Below are positions 18,420 through 27,592 of a stretch of 64,000 nt of DNA, one piece after another. Below the pieces are notes generated by a model. It did no database searches, was not told the origin of the DNA, and saw only the letters and a list, made by a program, of their open reading frames with translations. Position numbers and translations under genes: made by a program. Each line of letters starts with the position of its first letter. Position 1 is the first letter of the stretch. The stretch is from an uncultured Maribacter sp. (GTDB taxonomy: Bacteria > Bacteroidota > Bacteroidia > Flavobacteriales > Flavobacteriaceae): positions 186,001 to 250,000 of the forward strand of contig NZ_CANMDU010000006.1 of NCBI RefSeq assembly GCF_947496775.1, read 5' to 3'.

Positions 18420-19379
18420 TTATAGTCTATAAATTTCTTTTCTTACTAATTTCATTAAATCCATATGCTTTTCCTCTTGCATTAATCTTCTATACTTATC
18501 CCTGTCTAAGTTTTCTACAATATTCCAGATAGCCATATTCATTTCTGCATGCTCTGTAAAAAAGCCTACCATGTCAAAAATTCTTGGTGATGCATCTGCT
18601 GTAAAGTATTTATTGTATCCAAATTCTTTAGCATAAAAGAAAAATTCAACTGTATGCAAAAAATTCCTTGAACCACCTATTAAATCCCAGTCGAACTGCC
18701 AATCGTTATCATTTGTATGTAAATAATAATCTACATTAGACTGTTCGCACATTGCTAATACCTCTGCTGGGTTTTCTTTAGCTAAAAGAGAATGACCAAA
18801 ATCTATGGTAATACCAGTTCCTGTGTTTTGTACTTCTTTCAAGAATACGATGGTTTTTGCACAACTATCTAAAAAGCAATTAACCCTTGTTTCATTTATT
18901 TTATATTCTACAAACAATGGCATTTCTGGTTTGTAATCTGCTGCTTCCGCAAAGGCATCAATCATATGTTTCCATCCTTTTTGATAATCTACCTGGAATA
19001 AGTTATCGTACCCATCGGATAATGGGCAACAAGTAACTAATGGGGCACCAACTGTTATAGCATAGTCCTTAGCGTCTTTAATCAGCTGAACAGCATCGTT
19101 TCTTAAATCTACATCTGGTCTTGATAATGCGCCCGGAACCCATTTAGTTTCTTTTTTAATGTTTGCATTTACAGCAGCGAATTCTAATCCCATTTCATTA
19201 ACCAGAGCTTTTGTACTAGCTGCTTCTTCAGTCTCGTATGGGTATACAATTTCGATTCCAGTAACTCCCTTTATTTTCTTAACGGTTTTTAAGCGTTCCT
19301 TAAGTGCTGTTGGCTTTTGGTATTCCGAAAATCTGTCTTGTGTTTTGCTTAAAAAAGCTGTAATTATGCTTTGTTTCAT
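18420..19379 (-). CDS. sugar phosphate isomerase/epimerase-like TIM-barrel protein (AP endonuclease 2 / xylose isomerase-like)
   Basis: 319 residues, cytosolic. Metal-ligand pattern of the xylose-isomerase-like barrel: FVEYKI (Glu near 162), TIDFGHS (Asp and His near 192-195) and LHTNDND (His and Asp near 221-226), with a Glu or Asp expected further on. These enzymes isomerise or epimerise sugars or sugar acids, or decarboxylate keto-sugar acids. The position between a cupin isomerase and GlcG suggests a step in the breakdown of the imported monosaccharide. The substrate is unknown. Confidence 0.85.
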   Translation of the reverse strand: MKQSIITAFLSKTQDRFSEYQKPTALKERLKTVKKIKGVTGIEIVYPYETEEAASTKALVNEMGLEFAAVNANIKKETKWVPGALSRPDVDLRNDAVQLIKDAKDYAITVGAPLVTCCPLSDGYDNLFQVDYQKGWKHMIDAFAEAADYKPEMPLFVEYKINETRVNCFLDSCAKTIVFLKEVQNTGTGITIDFGHSLLAKENPAEVLAMCEQSNVDYYLHTNDNDWQFDWDLIGGSRNFLHTVEFFFYAKEFGYNKYFTADASPRIFDMVGFFTEHAEMNMAIWNIVENLDRDKYRRLMQEEKHMDLMKLVRKEIYRL

Positions 19380-19402
19380 TCTTTTCTAAATTGTTTTATT
19401 CT

Positions 19403-19963
19403 TTAATATGCTTTAGAAGGCTCTCCTTCTATAACAGTTTCTCTTATTATATTTGGGTCTGTAAATTGATCATTTAAATCAGTAACAGTAGTGGAAAATG
19501 AGTACATTACTGCACCTTTTTCACCTGCCTGAAACCAATGTTTTGTACCTGCTGGTAGTACTAATTGGTCACCAGGCTTTAAATGGACTTCATTTCTCAT
19601 AGTATAGCAATCCTCTTTTCCTTCGACGATAAAACCCTTCTCTATGGTACTCTCTCCAGGTATATAGAAATATAAATCTCCGCTTATAGCTCTAATAACC
19701 TCTTCTTTTCCTGGATCATCGCCCACTGTTGGGTGCCAGTGTTCGGGCTCCGTTTGATAAGGAAGTAACACTAATATTTTTCCAGCAATCCTATTCGTTT
19801 GAAACATTGTTAATATTTGTACGCCTTCTTTTTTTATTTGACTTAAACCAAAATCTGCGGCAGTCATTTTTTCTTTGTCTTCGGCAGTAAGTAATAAGCC
19901 TGATGCTTCAATCATTTCGATGGATTTTTGGCATACTTCCTTAAATTCTTCCAGTTGTATCAT
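19403..19963 (-). CDS. cupin, D-lyxose/D-mannose isomerase-like
   Basis: 186 residues, a single cupin barrel. Metal ligands are suggested by EHWHP (about 73-77), Glu in GKEEVIRAISG (about 84-94) and the His in PAGTKHWFQAG (about 136-146). The segment that follows (FSTTVTDLNDQFTDPNIIRE) resembles the tail of D-lyxose ketol-isomerases of the E. coli YdaE/Z5688 type, which convert lyxose to xylulose and mannose to fructose. This would provide an entry into central metabolism without phosphorylation. Assignment rests on motif similarity; other sugar-isomerising cupins are possible. Confidence 0.7.
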   Translation of the reverse strand: MIQLEEFKEVCQKSIEMIEASGLLLTAEDKEKMTAADFGLSQIKKEGVQILTMFQTNRIAGKILVLLPYQTEPEHWHPTVGDDPGKEEVIRAISGDLYFYIPGESTIEKGFIVEGKEDCYTMRNEVHLKPGDQLVLPAGTKHWFQAGEKGAVMYSFSTTVTDLNDQFTDPNIIRETVIEGEPSKAY

Positions 19964-19978
19964 TATATAAATCTTAAT

Positions 19979-21247
19979 TTATTTCGTTAATTGTAAAGGT
20001 TTGTTCGGTTTTATAGCTAGCCACATCGGAATTGCCATTAAATTTAACAAGGCCGCTAAAAAGAAAAATGGAGTATTAGAACCTGTGTAGGCCACCATAT
20101 ACGGAAAGGCTAATGCTGTAAAAAATGAACCTAAATTACCTGCCATATTCATAGTTCCACTAACTACTCCGGAATATTCTTTGCCAATATCTAAGCAGGT
20201 AGACCATGAAGGACTTAGGGTCATATCTGCTCCAAATACTGCTAAGGATATAAAAATGATGGCCCCTGTCACATTTTCCATATATATACTAGCAACTACT
20301 CCTACTGCTGCAAGAAAAAAACCAATAATAGCCGGCACTTTTCTTGATAAACTTAATTTATTGCCCCTATATATATAATCAACTAACCACCCCGAAAACC
20401 AATTACCTAAAGCTCCAAATATGAATGGTGCAGAAGAATAAAATCCTGCCTCTACTATATCTAAATTGTATTTTGCTCTTAAATGAGGAAATAACCACGT
20501 AAGACAAAAGAAGAATGTAAAATTGCTACTAAAATATTGCCCCATAATTAACCACATAGTACGGGACCCAAACATTTTTTTAAAAGAAATTGGCTTTTTG
20601 TTTATATTATTTTCTAAAGTATTGTCCTTTATTAATTGTAACTCCTTCTCTGAAAAAGAGCCATGCTCTTCTGGGGCATCTCTAAACCACCAATACCAGA
20701 TAATGGCCCACAATACACCTATTCCTCCAAGAATAACAAAACTCATTCTCCAACTTGTCAAATCTATCAACCATGCAACAATTGGCAAGGCAATAGCAGC
20801 ACCAATCCTTCCTCCTGAAAAATTAATTCCATGAACCAGTCCCCTCTCTTTAACAGGAATCCAATTAAAAACTGCTCGTGCCATGCTCGGGAAAGCTCCT
20901 GCTTCTCCTACTCCGAATAAAAACCTTACAGTTACAAGAGCAACAAAATTGTATACTGCACCCGTTAAAGCTGTGAAAATGGACCAAATAGCAACTACTC
21001 CAGTAAGAACTTTTCTAACACCATGTTTATCTGCTAAATAACCTGAAGGAGTTTGAAACAAAGCGTACCCAAGAGCAAATATGGATAATACCCAGCCCAT
21101 CTCCTTATCCGTAAGCGATAAATCTTGTGCCACAGGATCTTTAGCTACAGAAATTAGAATTCTATCGAACAATACTATCATAGACAAAATAAATGTTCCA
21201 AATACCATGCGATATCTTACCGGAAAAAAAGATACAGTCTTACTCAT
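19979..21247 (-). CDS. MFS transporter, anion:cation symporter (ACS) family, sugar-acid type
   Basis: 422 residues, 12 predicted transmembrane helices. Signatures of the ACS family: SYFPVRYR-like N-terminus, FDRILISVA in helix 1, LSIFALGYALFQTPSGYLADKHGVRKVL (loop 2-3 motif), VRFLFGVGEAGAFPSMARA in helix 4. Characterised members (ExuT, GudP, DgoT) carry hexuronates, glucarate or galactonate with a proton. It overlaps the GntR gene by 8 bases and precedes the cupin by 15. Its presence suggests the released sugar is acidic, or is oxidised, but this is inference. Confidence 0.88.
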   Translation of the reverse strand: MSKTVSFFPVRYRMVFGTFILSMIVLFDRILISVAKDPVAQDLSLTDKEMGWVLSIFALGYALFQTPSGYLADKHGVRKVLTGVVAIWSIFTALTGAVYNFVALVTVRFLFGVGEAGAFPSMARAVFNWIPVKERGLVHGINFSGGRIGAAIALPIVAWLIDLTSWRMSFVILGGIGVLWAIIWYWWFRDAPEEHGSFSEKELQLIKDNTLENNINKKPISFKKMFGSRTMWLIMGQYFSSNFTFFFCLTWLFPHLRAKYNLDIVEAGFYSSAPFIFGALGNWFSGWLVDYIYRGNKLSLSRKVPAIIGFFLAAVGVVASIYMENVTGAIIFISLAVFGADMTLSPSWSTCLDIGKEYSGVVSGTMNMAGNLGSFFTALAFPYMVAYTGSNTPFFFLAALLNLMAIPMWLAIKPNKPLQLTK

Positions 21248-21875
21248 TTATATTTTTTAGTATCAATTGTTTAGATATATCCAAATGAGATTTCAATAGA
21301 GTCTCTGCCAAATCAATATCTTTTTTCTCAATGGCATCAATAATTTCTACATGTTCTATTAGCGTCTCATCCGCAGGGCGCAATAAGCCAATAATATCTA
21401 TACATACTAATAAATTACCTTGGTTAAATATTTTTTGAAGAAAAGAATTTCCACAATTGCGAATAATGTAATCATGAAACTCCGCATCTGCTTGTTGGTA
21501 ATGATGTTCATCAATTTCTCCTTCTAAAAATGGATTAAAAAACTCCTTTAATGTTGTGATTTCTTCTGAAGAAGCTCTTTCTGCAAATAATCTAATTGCC
21601 GTTCCTTCAAGTGCCATTCTACAATCATAAATTTCAATCACTTCTTTATCATTAAATTCCTTAACAATTACCCCTTTTCTAGGTATGGATTCAACAAGAC
21701 CTTCTCCTTCTAACATCTGAAGTGCAGAACGCAAGGGAGTTCTACTAATTCCAAGTTCATCTGCTAGTTTATCCTGAACAATTTTTTGCCCTGGTTTTAG
21801 CTCCTTTGACATTATCATAGACCTCACTTTTACATAAGCTTGGTCACTTAATTCATTGTTAGAAATCTTATACAT
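21240..21875 (-). CDS. GntR-family transcriptional regulator, FadR/FCD subfamily
   Basis: 211 residues from the ATG at 21875; the longer frame back to 21917 would need a TTG and cover the promoter. Winged helix about 7-75 (ADELGISRTPLRSALQMLEGEGLV), then the all-helical FCD effector domain with metal-ligand-type residues (DCRMALEG, ADAEFHDYI, EHVEIIDAIE). FCD regulators bind sugar acids or other small carboxylates and usually repress neighbouring genes. It is the first gene of the minus-strand operon and faces the divergent symporter. A CGTATACG palindrome lies between its putative -33 and -7 elements, which suggests autorepression. Confidence 0.9.
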   Translation of the reverse strand: MYKISNNELSDQAYVKVRSMIMSKELKPGQKIVQDKLADELGISRTPLRSALQMLEGEGLVESIPRKGVIVKEFNDKEVIEIYDCRMALEGTAIRLFAERASSEEITTLKEFFNPFLEGEIDEHHYQQADAEFHDYIIRNCGNSFLQKIFNQGNLLVCIDIIGLLRPADETLIEHVEIIDAIEKKDIDLAETLLKSHLDISKQLILKNINE

Positions 21876-21878
21876 GTA

Positions 21879-21910
21879 CAAATATATTTTTTGAATACCG
21901 TATACGAAAG
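21879..21910 (-). promoter_or_regulatory. gntR promoter with candidate operator palindrome
   Basis: On the minus strand the -7 box TATATTTG (21879-21886) matches TAnnTTTG, and a weak -33 (CTTT) lies about 20 bases upstream. Between them is the perfect 8-bp palindrome CGTATACG (21899-21906), whose GTATAC core resembles known FCD-GntR operators. The -7 box ends only 3 bases before the ATG, so the message may be leaderless. Confidence 0.5.
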
Positions 21911-22009
21911 TAACCAAATTTATTTAAAATACAAATATTAATATGTGTTATTTTTAATATTACTGCTAAATTTATGATGATTATATTTAAATTTGAATTA
22001 AATATTAAC

Positions 22010-22042
22010 AATTACGTAATTTGATTTATTTTGCTACATTTG
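22010..22042 (+). promoter_or_regulatory. symporter promoter with 12-bp palindrome upstream
   Basis: TACATTTG (22035-22042) matches the -7 consensus, 25 bases before the ATG at 22068. The perfect 12-bp palindrome AATTACGTAATT (22010-22021) lies where a -33 element or operator would be. It differs from the CGTATACG site at gntR, so it may bind another factor. Confidence 0.45.
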
Positions 22043-22067
22043 CCAAATAATCAAAAATTCAAGCAAA

Positions 22068-23447
22068 ATGAATGGTATTAAAAATAATGATGAGAGAGAT
22101 TATTTTACTCCTATTAAACTAAAAGAAAAACTAGGTTACGGTCTAGGTGATTTGGGTTTTAATTTTTATTGGGCAAACATTTCTGCTTTTTTATTAATTT
22201 TTTATACCGATGTTTTTGGTATCTCCGCAGCAGCAGCAGGAACAATGATGTTAGTTACACGAATTGTAGATGCTTTTACTGACCCAATAATGGGTGCTAT
22301 AGCCGATCGTACTAAAACACGTTACGGTAAATTTAGACCCTACTTATTATGGGGAGGCCTGCCTATGGCCGGAGCAGCCGTACTCACTTATACTACCCCA
22401 GATTTGGGAGATGGAGGTAAACTAATATGGGCATATGGAACCTACACCTTAATGATGTTAATTTACACTATTATAAGTGTGCCGTACTCCGCTTTATCTG
22501 GAGTAATAACAGCCAGAAGTCAGGATAGAACAGAATTAATTAGTTTTCGATTTATTGCAGCATTTACGGGCACCACTTTAGTAAATTTTTTCACCCTAGA
22601 TTTAGTTGAAATTCTTGGAAATGGAGATGAAACTTTAGGATGGCAGTATACTATGGGGCTATATGGAATTTTAGCTGCAGTACTTTTTGGTATAGTATTC
22701 GCGACTACAAAAGAACGTATTACTCCTCCTGTTCAACAAAAAACTAAAGCAATAAACGATTTAAAGGATTTATTAAAAAATCGCCCTTGGATGGTACTTT
22801 TTGCTTTGGCACTTATAATTATGATTACAATTACTATGAGAGCAGGAGCTTCTATTTATTATATAAAATACTATGTAGGTAAACCAGATTTAATAAAGTA
22901 TTTCTTAACTGCTTATGGGCTTGCCTTAGCAGCAGGAGCTTCTATTACTCCGATATTAACAAAATTTATTGACAAAAAATATCTCATGATTTTGCTCATG
23001 AGCACCACAGGTGTTTTATCTATTCTTTTCTTTTTTGTTCCTAAAGATTCTATTTGGTTAATGTTTTTAATTCATATTTTAATCGGCCTAACTTTAGGGC
23101 CTAAATCTCCATTAGTATTCTCTATGTACGCAGATACTGCTGATTATACGGAATGGAAAACTGGAAGAAGAGCTACGGCAATGACATTTTCAGCGGCAAT
23201 ATTTTCACAAAAATTGGGTGGCGCGTTAGCTTCATTTGGTATTGGAGCCGTTTTAGCCACAATGGGATATGTAGCAAATGAAGCCCAGACAGATGCTACG
23301 CAAACTGGCATATTAATAACTATTAGTATTGCCCCAGGAGCAGTTGCACTACTCGCTGCTTTTATAATGCGTTACTATACTTTAGATAACAATACCCTAG
23401 AAAAAATACAAACCGAATTAAAAGAAAAAAAAGCAATACAACAATAG
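22068..23447 (+). CDS. glycoside-pentoside-hexuronide (GPH/MelB-like) cation symporter
   Basis: 459 residues, 12 predicted membrane helices. GPH signatures: LGYGLGDLGFNFYW at the N-terminus, VDAFTDPIMGAIADRTKTRYGKFRPY in the helix 2-3 loop (the DP and RxRxGKFRPY region), and YADTADYTEWKTGRRA near residue 360. The family imports disaccharides, pentosides or glucuronides with Na+ or H+. It is transcribed divergently from gntR and is followed after 3 bases by the GH94-like gene, so it probably imports the oligosaccharide that enzyme cleaves. Confidence 0.92.
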   Translation: MNGIKNNDERDYFTPIKLKEKLGYGLGDLGFNFYWANISAFLLIFYTDVFGISAAAAGTMMLVTRIVDAFTDPIMGAIADRTKTRYGKFRPYLLWGGLPMAGAAVLTYTTPDLGDGGKLIWAYGTYTLMMLIYTIISVPYSALSGVITARSQDRTELISFRFIAAFTGTTLVNFFTLDLVEILGNGDETLGWQYTMGLYGILAAVLFGIVFATTKERITPPVQQKTKAINDLKDLLKNRPWMVLFALALIIMITITMRAGASIYYIKYYVGKPDLIKYFLTAYGLALAAGASITPILTKFIDKKYLMILLMSTTGVLSILFFFVPKDSIWLMFLIHILIGLTLGPKSPLVFSMYADTADYTEWKTGRRATAMTFSAAIFSQKLGGALASFGIGAVLATMGYVANEAQTDATQTGILITISIAPGAVALLAAFIMRYYTLDNNTLEKIQTELKEKKAIQQ

Positions 23448-23450
23448 TCT

Positions 23451-25829
23451 ATGATTACATCTGTAAATAATGGAGAACGAATAGAATTAAATTCGCCTAT
23501 AAAAATGCCAAATGCTTCGGCTTTTTTATGGAATAAAAAAATGATGATACACATGAATTGCCGTGGTTATGCGGTTTCTCAATTCATGCAGCCAGAACCA
23601 AGTAAATATGCTTATTCTCCTAATTTAGAAGCAAAAACTTTTATGCAGCCAGAGCAACCATATTATGCACATCATCCTGGGAGGTTTTTTTATATTAAAG
23701 ATGAAGAAAACAAAACTCTTTTCTCAGCTCCACATGCTCCAGTAAGAGCAAAAGTTGATAGTTACATATTTTCAGCAGGAAAAAATGACATATCATGGGA
23801 AATTAAAAAAGACGGCTTACAGGTTAAAATGAGTTTGAGTTTAGCAAATGATGAAGCCATAGAACTATGGAGTATTACTGTAAAAAACACAACATCTAAA
23901 CCAAAAAAAATTAGCCTTTACCCCTATTTTCCAACTGGATATATGTCTTGGATGAACCAATCCGGAATATTCAACAAAGATTTATGTGGTATTGTATGTT
24001 CTTCTATTACACCTTATCAAAAATACCAAGAGTATGAAAATATTAAAACACTAAAAGACAAAACCTTTTTCCTTGCAGATACTACACCTAATTTTTGGGA
24101 GGTAAACCAAGCTTCTTTTGAAGGGGAAGGTGGTCTTGAATATCCTACTGGAATTAGCGCAGAAGAGTTATCAAATGGTGATGCTTGTTATGAAACACCA
24201 ACTTGCGCTATGCAATATAGATTAAATTTAAAAGCCGAAAATGAACAAAGTTTTAGGTTTTTATTTGGCCCTGCAAATAATGAAGAGGAAATAGAATTCA
24301 TTCGTAAACGTTATTTTTTAGACATCGACAAAAACAATATAAACGGTTTTCAAAAGTCCTTAAAAGAATACAAATCCTATATTGCTCACGGTACGGGCTG
24401 CATAAACATTAAAACCCCTGATAAAACATTAGATGACTTTGTAAATAACTGGTTACCAAGGCAAGTATATTACCACGGCGAAACCAATAGACTAAGTACA
24501 GACCCACAAACTCGCAACTATTTACAGGATAATATGGGGATGAGCTATATTAAACCAGAAGTTACAAGACATGCTATTCTTACTGCTTTAAGTCAACAAA
24601 AGAAAAGTGGAGCTATGCCAGATGGAATATTAATTCATAAAAAGGCAAAATTAAAATACATAAATGAAGTGCCACATACAGATCATTGTGTTTGGCTACC
24701 AATATGTTTAAAAGCATATTTAGACGAGACTAATGATTATAAAATATTAAAAGAACGCGTTTCTTTTTCTGATAGTAGTGTAAAAAGCACGGTAACCGAA
24801 CATATTAACCTAGCCATGCTATGGTTATATGAAAATCGTGATGAAAGAGGACTAAATTATATTAACCAAGGCGATTGGTGCGACCCTATGAATATGGTTG
24901 GTCCAAAAGGAAAAGGGGTTTCCGGATGGTTATCTTTGGCAACTGCATATGCCCTGAATACATGGTATGAAATATCTTTAAAAAATAAAAGTATCGACCC
25001 TGAAATGGACTTTTCTTTAATGGCTAAAAATGTCAAAAACGCAATAAACACTCATTTATGGGATGGTAATTGGTACGCAAGAGGAATTACAGATAATAAT
25101 GTAATTTTTGGTATTAAAAAAGATAGGGAAGGTAAAATCTTTTTAAACCCGCAAAGTTGGGCATTACTTAGTGGCTGTGCTGACGAGGAACAAAGTAAAA
25201 AAATAATTAATGCAGTAGAAAATGAATTAGAAACTCCGTATGGAGTAGAAATGCTTGCTCCTTCTTATACTAGCATGCGAGAAGATATTGGCCGAGTTAC
25301 ACAAAAATATCCAGGGTCTGCAGAAAACGGATCTGTATATAACCATGCTGCTGTATTTTACATTTTTGGTTTATACTCCTCTGGGAAAAAAGAAAAGGCG
25401 TATGAATTACTCAAAAAAATGATTCCTGGGCCAAACGAAAAAGATTATATTCAAAGAGGGCAATTACCATTATTTATACCCAATTATTATCGCGGAGCAT
25501 TTAAACAATTTCCAAGAACTTCTGGTCGATCTAGTCAACTATTCAATACTGGAACAGCTAGTTGGGTTTATCGCTGCCTTATTGAGGGGTTATTTGGTCT
25601 TGTTGGCGATATAAAAGGTTTAAGGATATCTCCAAATTTACCAAATCATTGGGATAAGGTAGAAATTACAAGACAATTCAGAGGTGCCACGTTTTATGTT
25701 AAAATAAATCGTGAAAAAGAAATTACAGAAACAATGATATCTGTAAATAACAAATTATTAGAAGAACCCATTATTAAGAATATAAAACCAATTGATTATA
25801 CCGTAAAAGTTAGTATTCCAATAGCATAA
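23451..25829 (+). CDS. GH94-like glycoside phosphorylase / GH36-type hydrolase
   Basis: 792 residues without a signal peptide, so cytosolic. An N-terminal beta-sandwich (about 1-300) precedes an (alpha/alpha)6 barrel with the GH94 landmarks: QTRNYLQDN near 352-360, HTDHCVWLP near 408-416, GDWCDPMN at 474-481 (the usual form is GDWND), NPQSWALLSG near 563, SAENGSVYNHA near 622-632 and a C-terminal beta domain (LRISPNLPNHW). GH94 enzymes phosphorolyse beta-linked disaccharides, including cellobionic acid. The Cys in GDWCD marks a divergent subgroup, so substrate specificity is open. Co-transcribed with the GPH symporter and ended by a strong terminator. Confidence 0.82.
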   Translation: MITSVNNGERIELNSPIKMPNASAFLWNKKMMIHMNCRGYAVSQFMQPEPSKYAYSPNLEAKTFMQPEQPYYAHHPGRFFYIKDEENKTLFSAPHAPVRAKVDSYIFSAGKNDISWEIKKDGLQVKMSLSLANDEAIELWSITVKNTTSKPKKISLYPYFPTGYMSWMNQSGIFNKDLCGIVCSSITPYQKYQEYENIKTLKDKTFFLADTTPNFWEVNQASFEGEGGLEYPTGISAEELSNGDACYETPTCAMQYRLNLKAENEQSFRFLFGPANNEEEIEFIRKRYFLDIDKNNINGFQKSLKEYKSYIAHGTGCINIKTPDKTLDDFVNNWLPRQVYYHGETNRLSTDPQTRNYLQDNMGMSYIKPEVTRHAILTALSQQKKSGAMPDGILIHKKAKLKYINEVPHTDHCVWLPICLKAYLDETNDYKILKERVSFSDSSVKSTVTEHINLAMLWLYENRDERGLNYINQGDWCDPMNMVGPKGKGVSGWLSLATAYALNTWYEISLKNKSIDPEMDFSLMAKNVKNAINTHLWDGNWYARGITDNNVIFGIKKDREGKIFLNPQSWALLSGCADEEQSKKIINAVENELETPYGVEMLAPSYTSMREDIGRVTQKYPGSAENGSVYNHAAVFYIFGLYSSGKKEKAYELLKKMIPGPNEKDYIQRGQLPLFIPNYYRGAFKQFPRTSGRSSQLFNTGTASWVYRCLIEGLFGLVGDIKGLRISPNLPNHWDKVEITRQFRGATFYVKINREKEITETMISVNNKLLEEPIIKNIKPIDYTVKVSIPIA

Positions 25830-25840
25830 ACTTTAAATGT

Positions 25841-25877
25841 AAAAGCCCTAAACATATATATGTTTAGGGCTCTTTTG
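25841..25877 (+). terminator. bidirectional intrinsic terminator
   Basis: AGCCCTAAACATA with its mirror arm forms a near-continuous palindrome (25844-25871), flanked by A and T runs on both sides. It separates the convergent GH94-like gene and the LVIVD lipoprotein gene. Confidence 0.85.
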
Positions 25878-25902
25878 TTATTGATATATTGTTCTTCAAA
25901 TA

Positions 25903-27540
25903 CTAGAATTTATCCTTAACGTCTTTAAATTTTCCTTCTACAGTTACGTTTCCAGATTTTTTAACGTCACCAAATATATTTACTACAGAGTCTTCTCCAA
26001 TAAATTCTATTGTAGCTCCATCATTAAGAACTAAATCTCCATAAATGGTTAAGTTACCCTCTACTCTAAGCTTAGCACCAGAATTAACATTAATATTTCT
26101 TTTTCTATTGTTTCTACCAACAACGAATGTCCCATTCATCTCAAATAAAGCATTGGAATTAATATTCACACCTTCTTTAACCGTCCAGGATCCACATAAA
26201 AGTAAATCTCCACCAATATTTACACTATTAAATCTTTTAGAACCTCTATAAGATAATGTTTGATTAGCGTTTACATTAAGGTTAGAACTACCACTATAAG
26301 AAGATAATTCTGAACAGCGAGTAGCTAAGCTTTCATCTGGTTTATTTAATTTTATAATTTGTAAACCTTCTTTTCCAGAAGCCGCAAAAACATAGTCTCC
26401 TTTTGTTGTTACATAATTTACAGAACCTTCTAATTGAATAATACCAACCAAATCTGTATTATCATTTTGTTCTTCTGACAAGCATAATCCTGCACCCCCA
26501 TTTGCCATTAACAAAACATCCTCATTAGTTGCAACTGCATTTGTAACAACATCTCCATTATCTACTCCATTAGGATTAATTAATATTGGAATGTATTCTT
26601 TTAAAGCTCCAGTTGCAATACTATATACTCCTGCTCCTTTTGCTCCTTCGGCAACTACAATATTATCTCCAGAAAAATCTAACGTTCTTTTAGTATTTAT
26701 ACCAAAATCACTGCTTATTGCAATTGCATTAACAACGTTTAAATTTTCATCTAAAACATGAATTCCTTGACTAGCATCTAAAACTGCAATACTATTTGAT
26801 TGTACAGCTACAGAACGCAAATCCATAAATGGAGTTTCGTTTTGAACTTCTAAAGTGTTTTTGTTATAAACTGATAATGTTCCTTCTTGACCACTTGTTA
26901 CCAATATAGAATTTCCATTAACCGCCACATCAGTAGCGTTATATCCTTCTTGAAAAGCATATGTAATACCAGCAACACTGAATTTCCCGTTAGAAGCTGA
27001 TATTTTCCCTAAAAAAGAGTTACTTGTAGCTCTTACTGAAGTTTCCGAATCTACACCTCCAACAAAATACACATATCCATTAGCGTATTGTAAGGAATTT
27101 ATATCTGCATTCGTATAATACAATCTTGATGTTACTCTAGGGGAATGCGGATTACTTACATTAATAATATCCATAGCTCCGGCATAACCATCTTCGACGG
27201 TGTTGTAGGATACATAAGCATAATCTCCGTCTAAAGAGACATGAGATGCTGTAAGGTTCGTAGAACTACCACTAGACGGTACATCTACCTGAGCTACCAA
27301 AGTTAAAGGGTAATCTCCTGCCAAATCTGCTTTAGCCGCTAAGCCCGATTTTCCAGACAAAGTAGCTTCATCCATAATGTCTAGAACACCTGCGTTGTCA
27401 TAAACAATACTGTTTTCTAGAGCTTGTTCATTTTTTTCTATTGAAATGTCATCTTGAGTTTCGCTATATACAGTAGTTTCATCTGTACAAGCAGTCATTA
27501 AACCTAAAAAGGCTAATACGTAAAGGGGGGTCTTTTTCAT
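25903..27540 (-). CDS. LVIVD-repeat lipoprotein with C-terminal beta-helix-like region
   Basis: 545 residues with a lipobox MTAC (Cys18). About 70-405 is built of LVIVD-type propeller blades (YAYVSYNTVEDG ... AMDIINVSNP; VFAASGKEGLQIIKLNKP). About 425-545 changes character to short repeated strands (VNIGGDLLLCGSW, NINSNALFEMNG, NVNSGAKLRVEGNLTIYGDL), suggestive of a right-handed beta-solenoid like bactofilin or adhesin passengers. Probably a surface protein, function unknown. It has its own candidate promoter and no obvious functional link to the glycan locus. Confidence 0.8.
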   Translation of the reverse strand: MKKTPLYVLAFLGLMTACTDETTVYSETQDDISIEKNEQALENSIVYDNAGVLDIMDEATLSGKSGLAAKADLAGDYPLTLVAQVDVPSSGSSTNLTASHVSLDGDYAYVSYNTVEDGYAGAMDIINVSNPHSPRVTSRLYYTNADINSLQYANGYVYFVGGVDSETSVRATSNSFLGKISASNGKFSVAGITYAFQEGYNATDVAVNGNSILVTSGQEGTLSVYNKNTLEVQNETPFMDLRSVAVQSNSIAVLDASQGIHVLDENLNVVNAIAISSDFGINTKRTLDFSGDNIVVAEGAKGAGVYSIATGALKEYIPILINPNGVDNGDVVTNAVATNEDVLLMANGGAGLCLSEEQNDNTDLVGIIQLEGSVNYVTTKGDYVFAASGKEGLQIIKLNKPDESLATRCSELSSYSGSSNLNVNANQTLSYRGSKRFNSVNIGGDLLLCGSWTVKEGVNINSNALFEMNGTFVVGRNNRKRNINVNSGAKLRVEGNLTIYGDLVLNDGATIEFIGEDSVVNIFGDVKKSGNVTVEGKFKDVKDKF

Positions 27541-27584
27541 AAAAGTAGGTTATTTGTTGTCAGATTTGGGTTCTAACTCAACGT

Positions 27585-27592
27585 CAAAAATA
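27585..27592 (-). promoter_or_regulatory. candidate -7 box for the LVIVD lipoprotein gene
   Basis: On the minus strand it reads TATTTTTG, an exact TAnnTTTG match, 44 bases upstream of the ATG. No clear TTG at -33. Confidence 0.4.
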
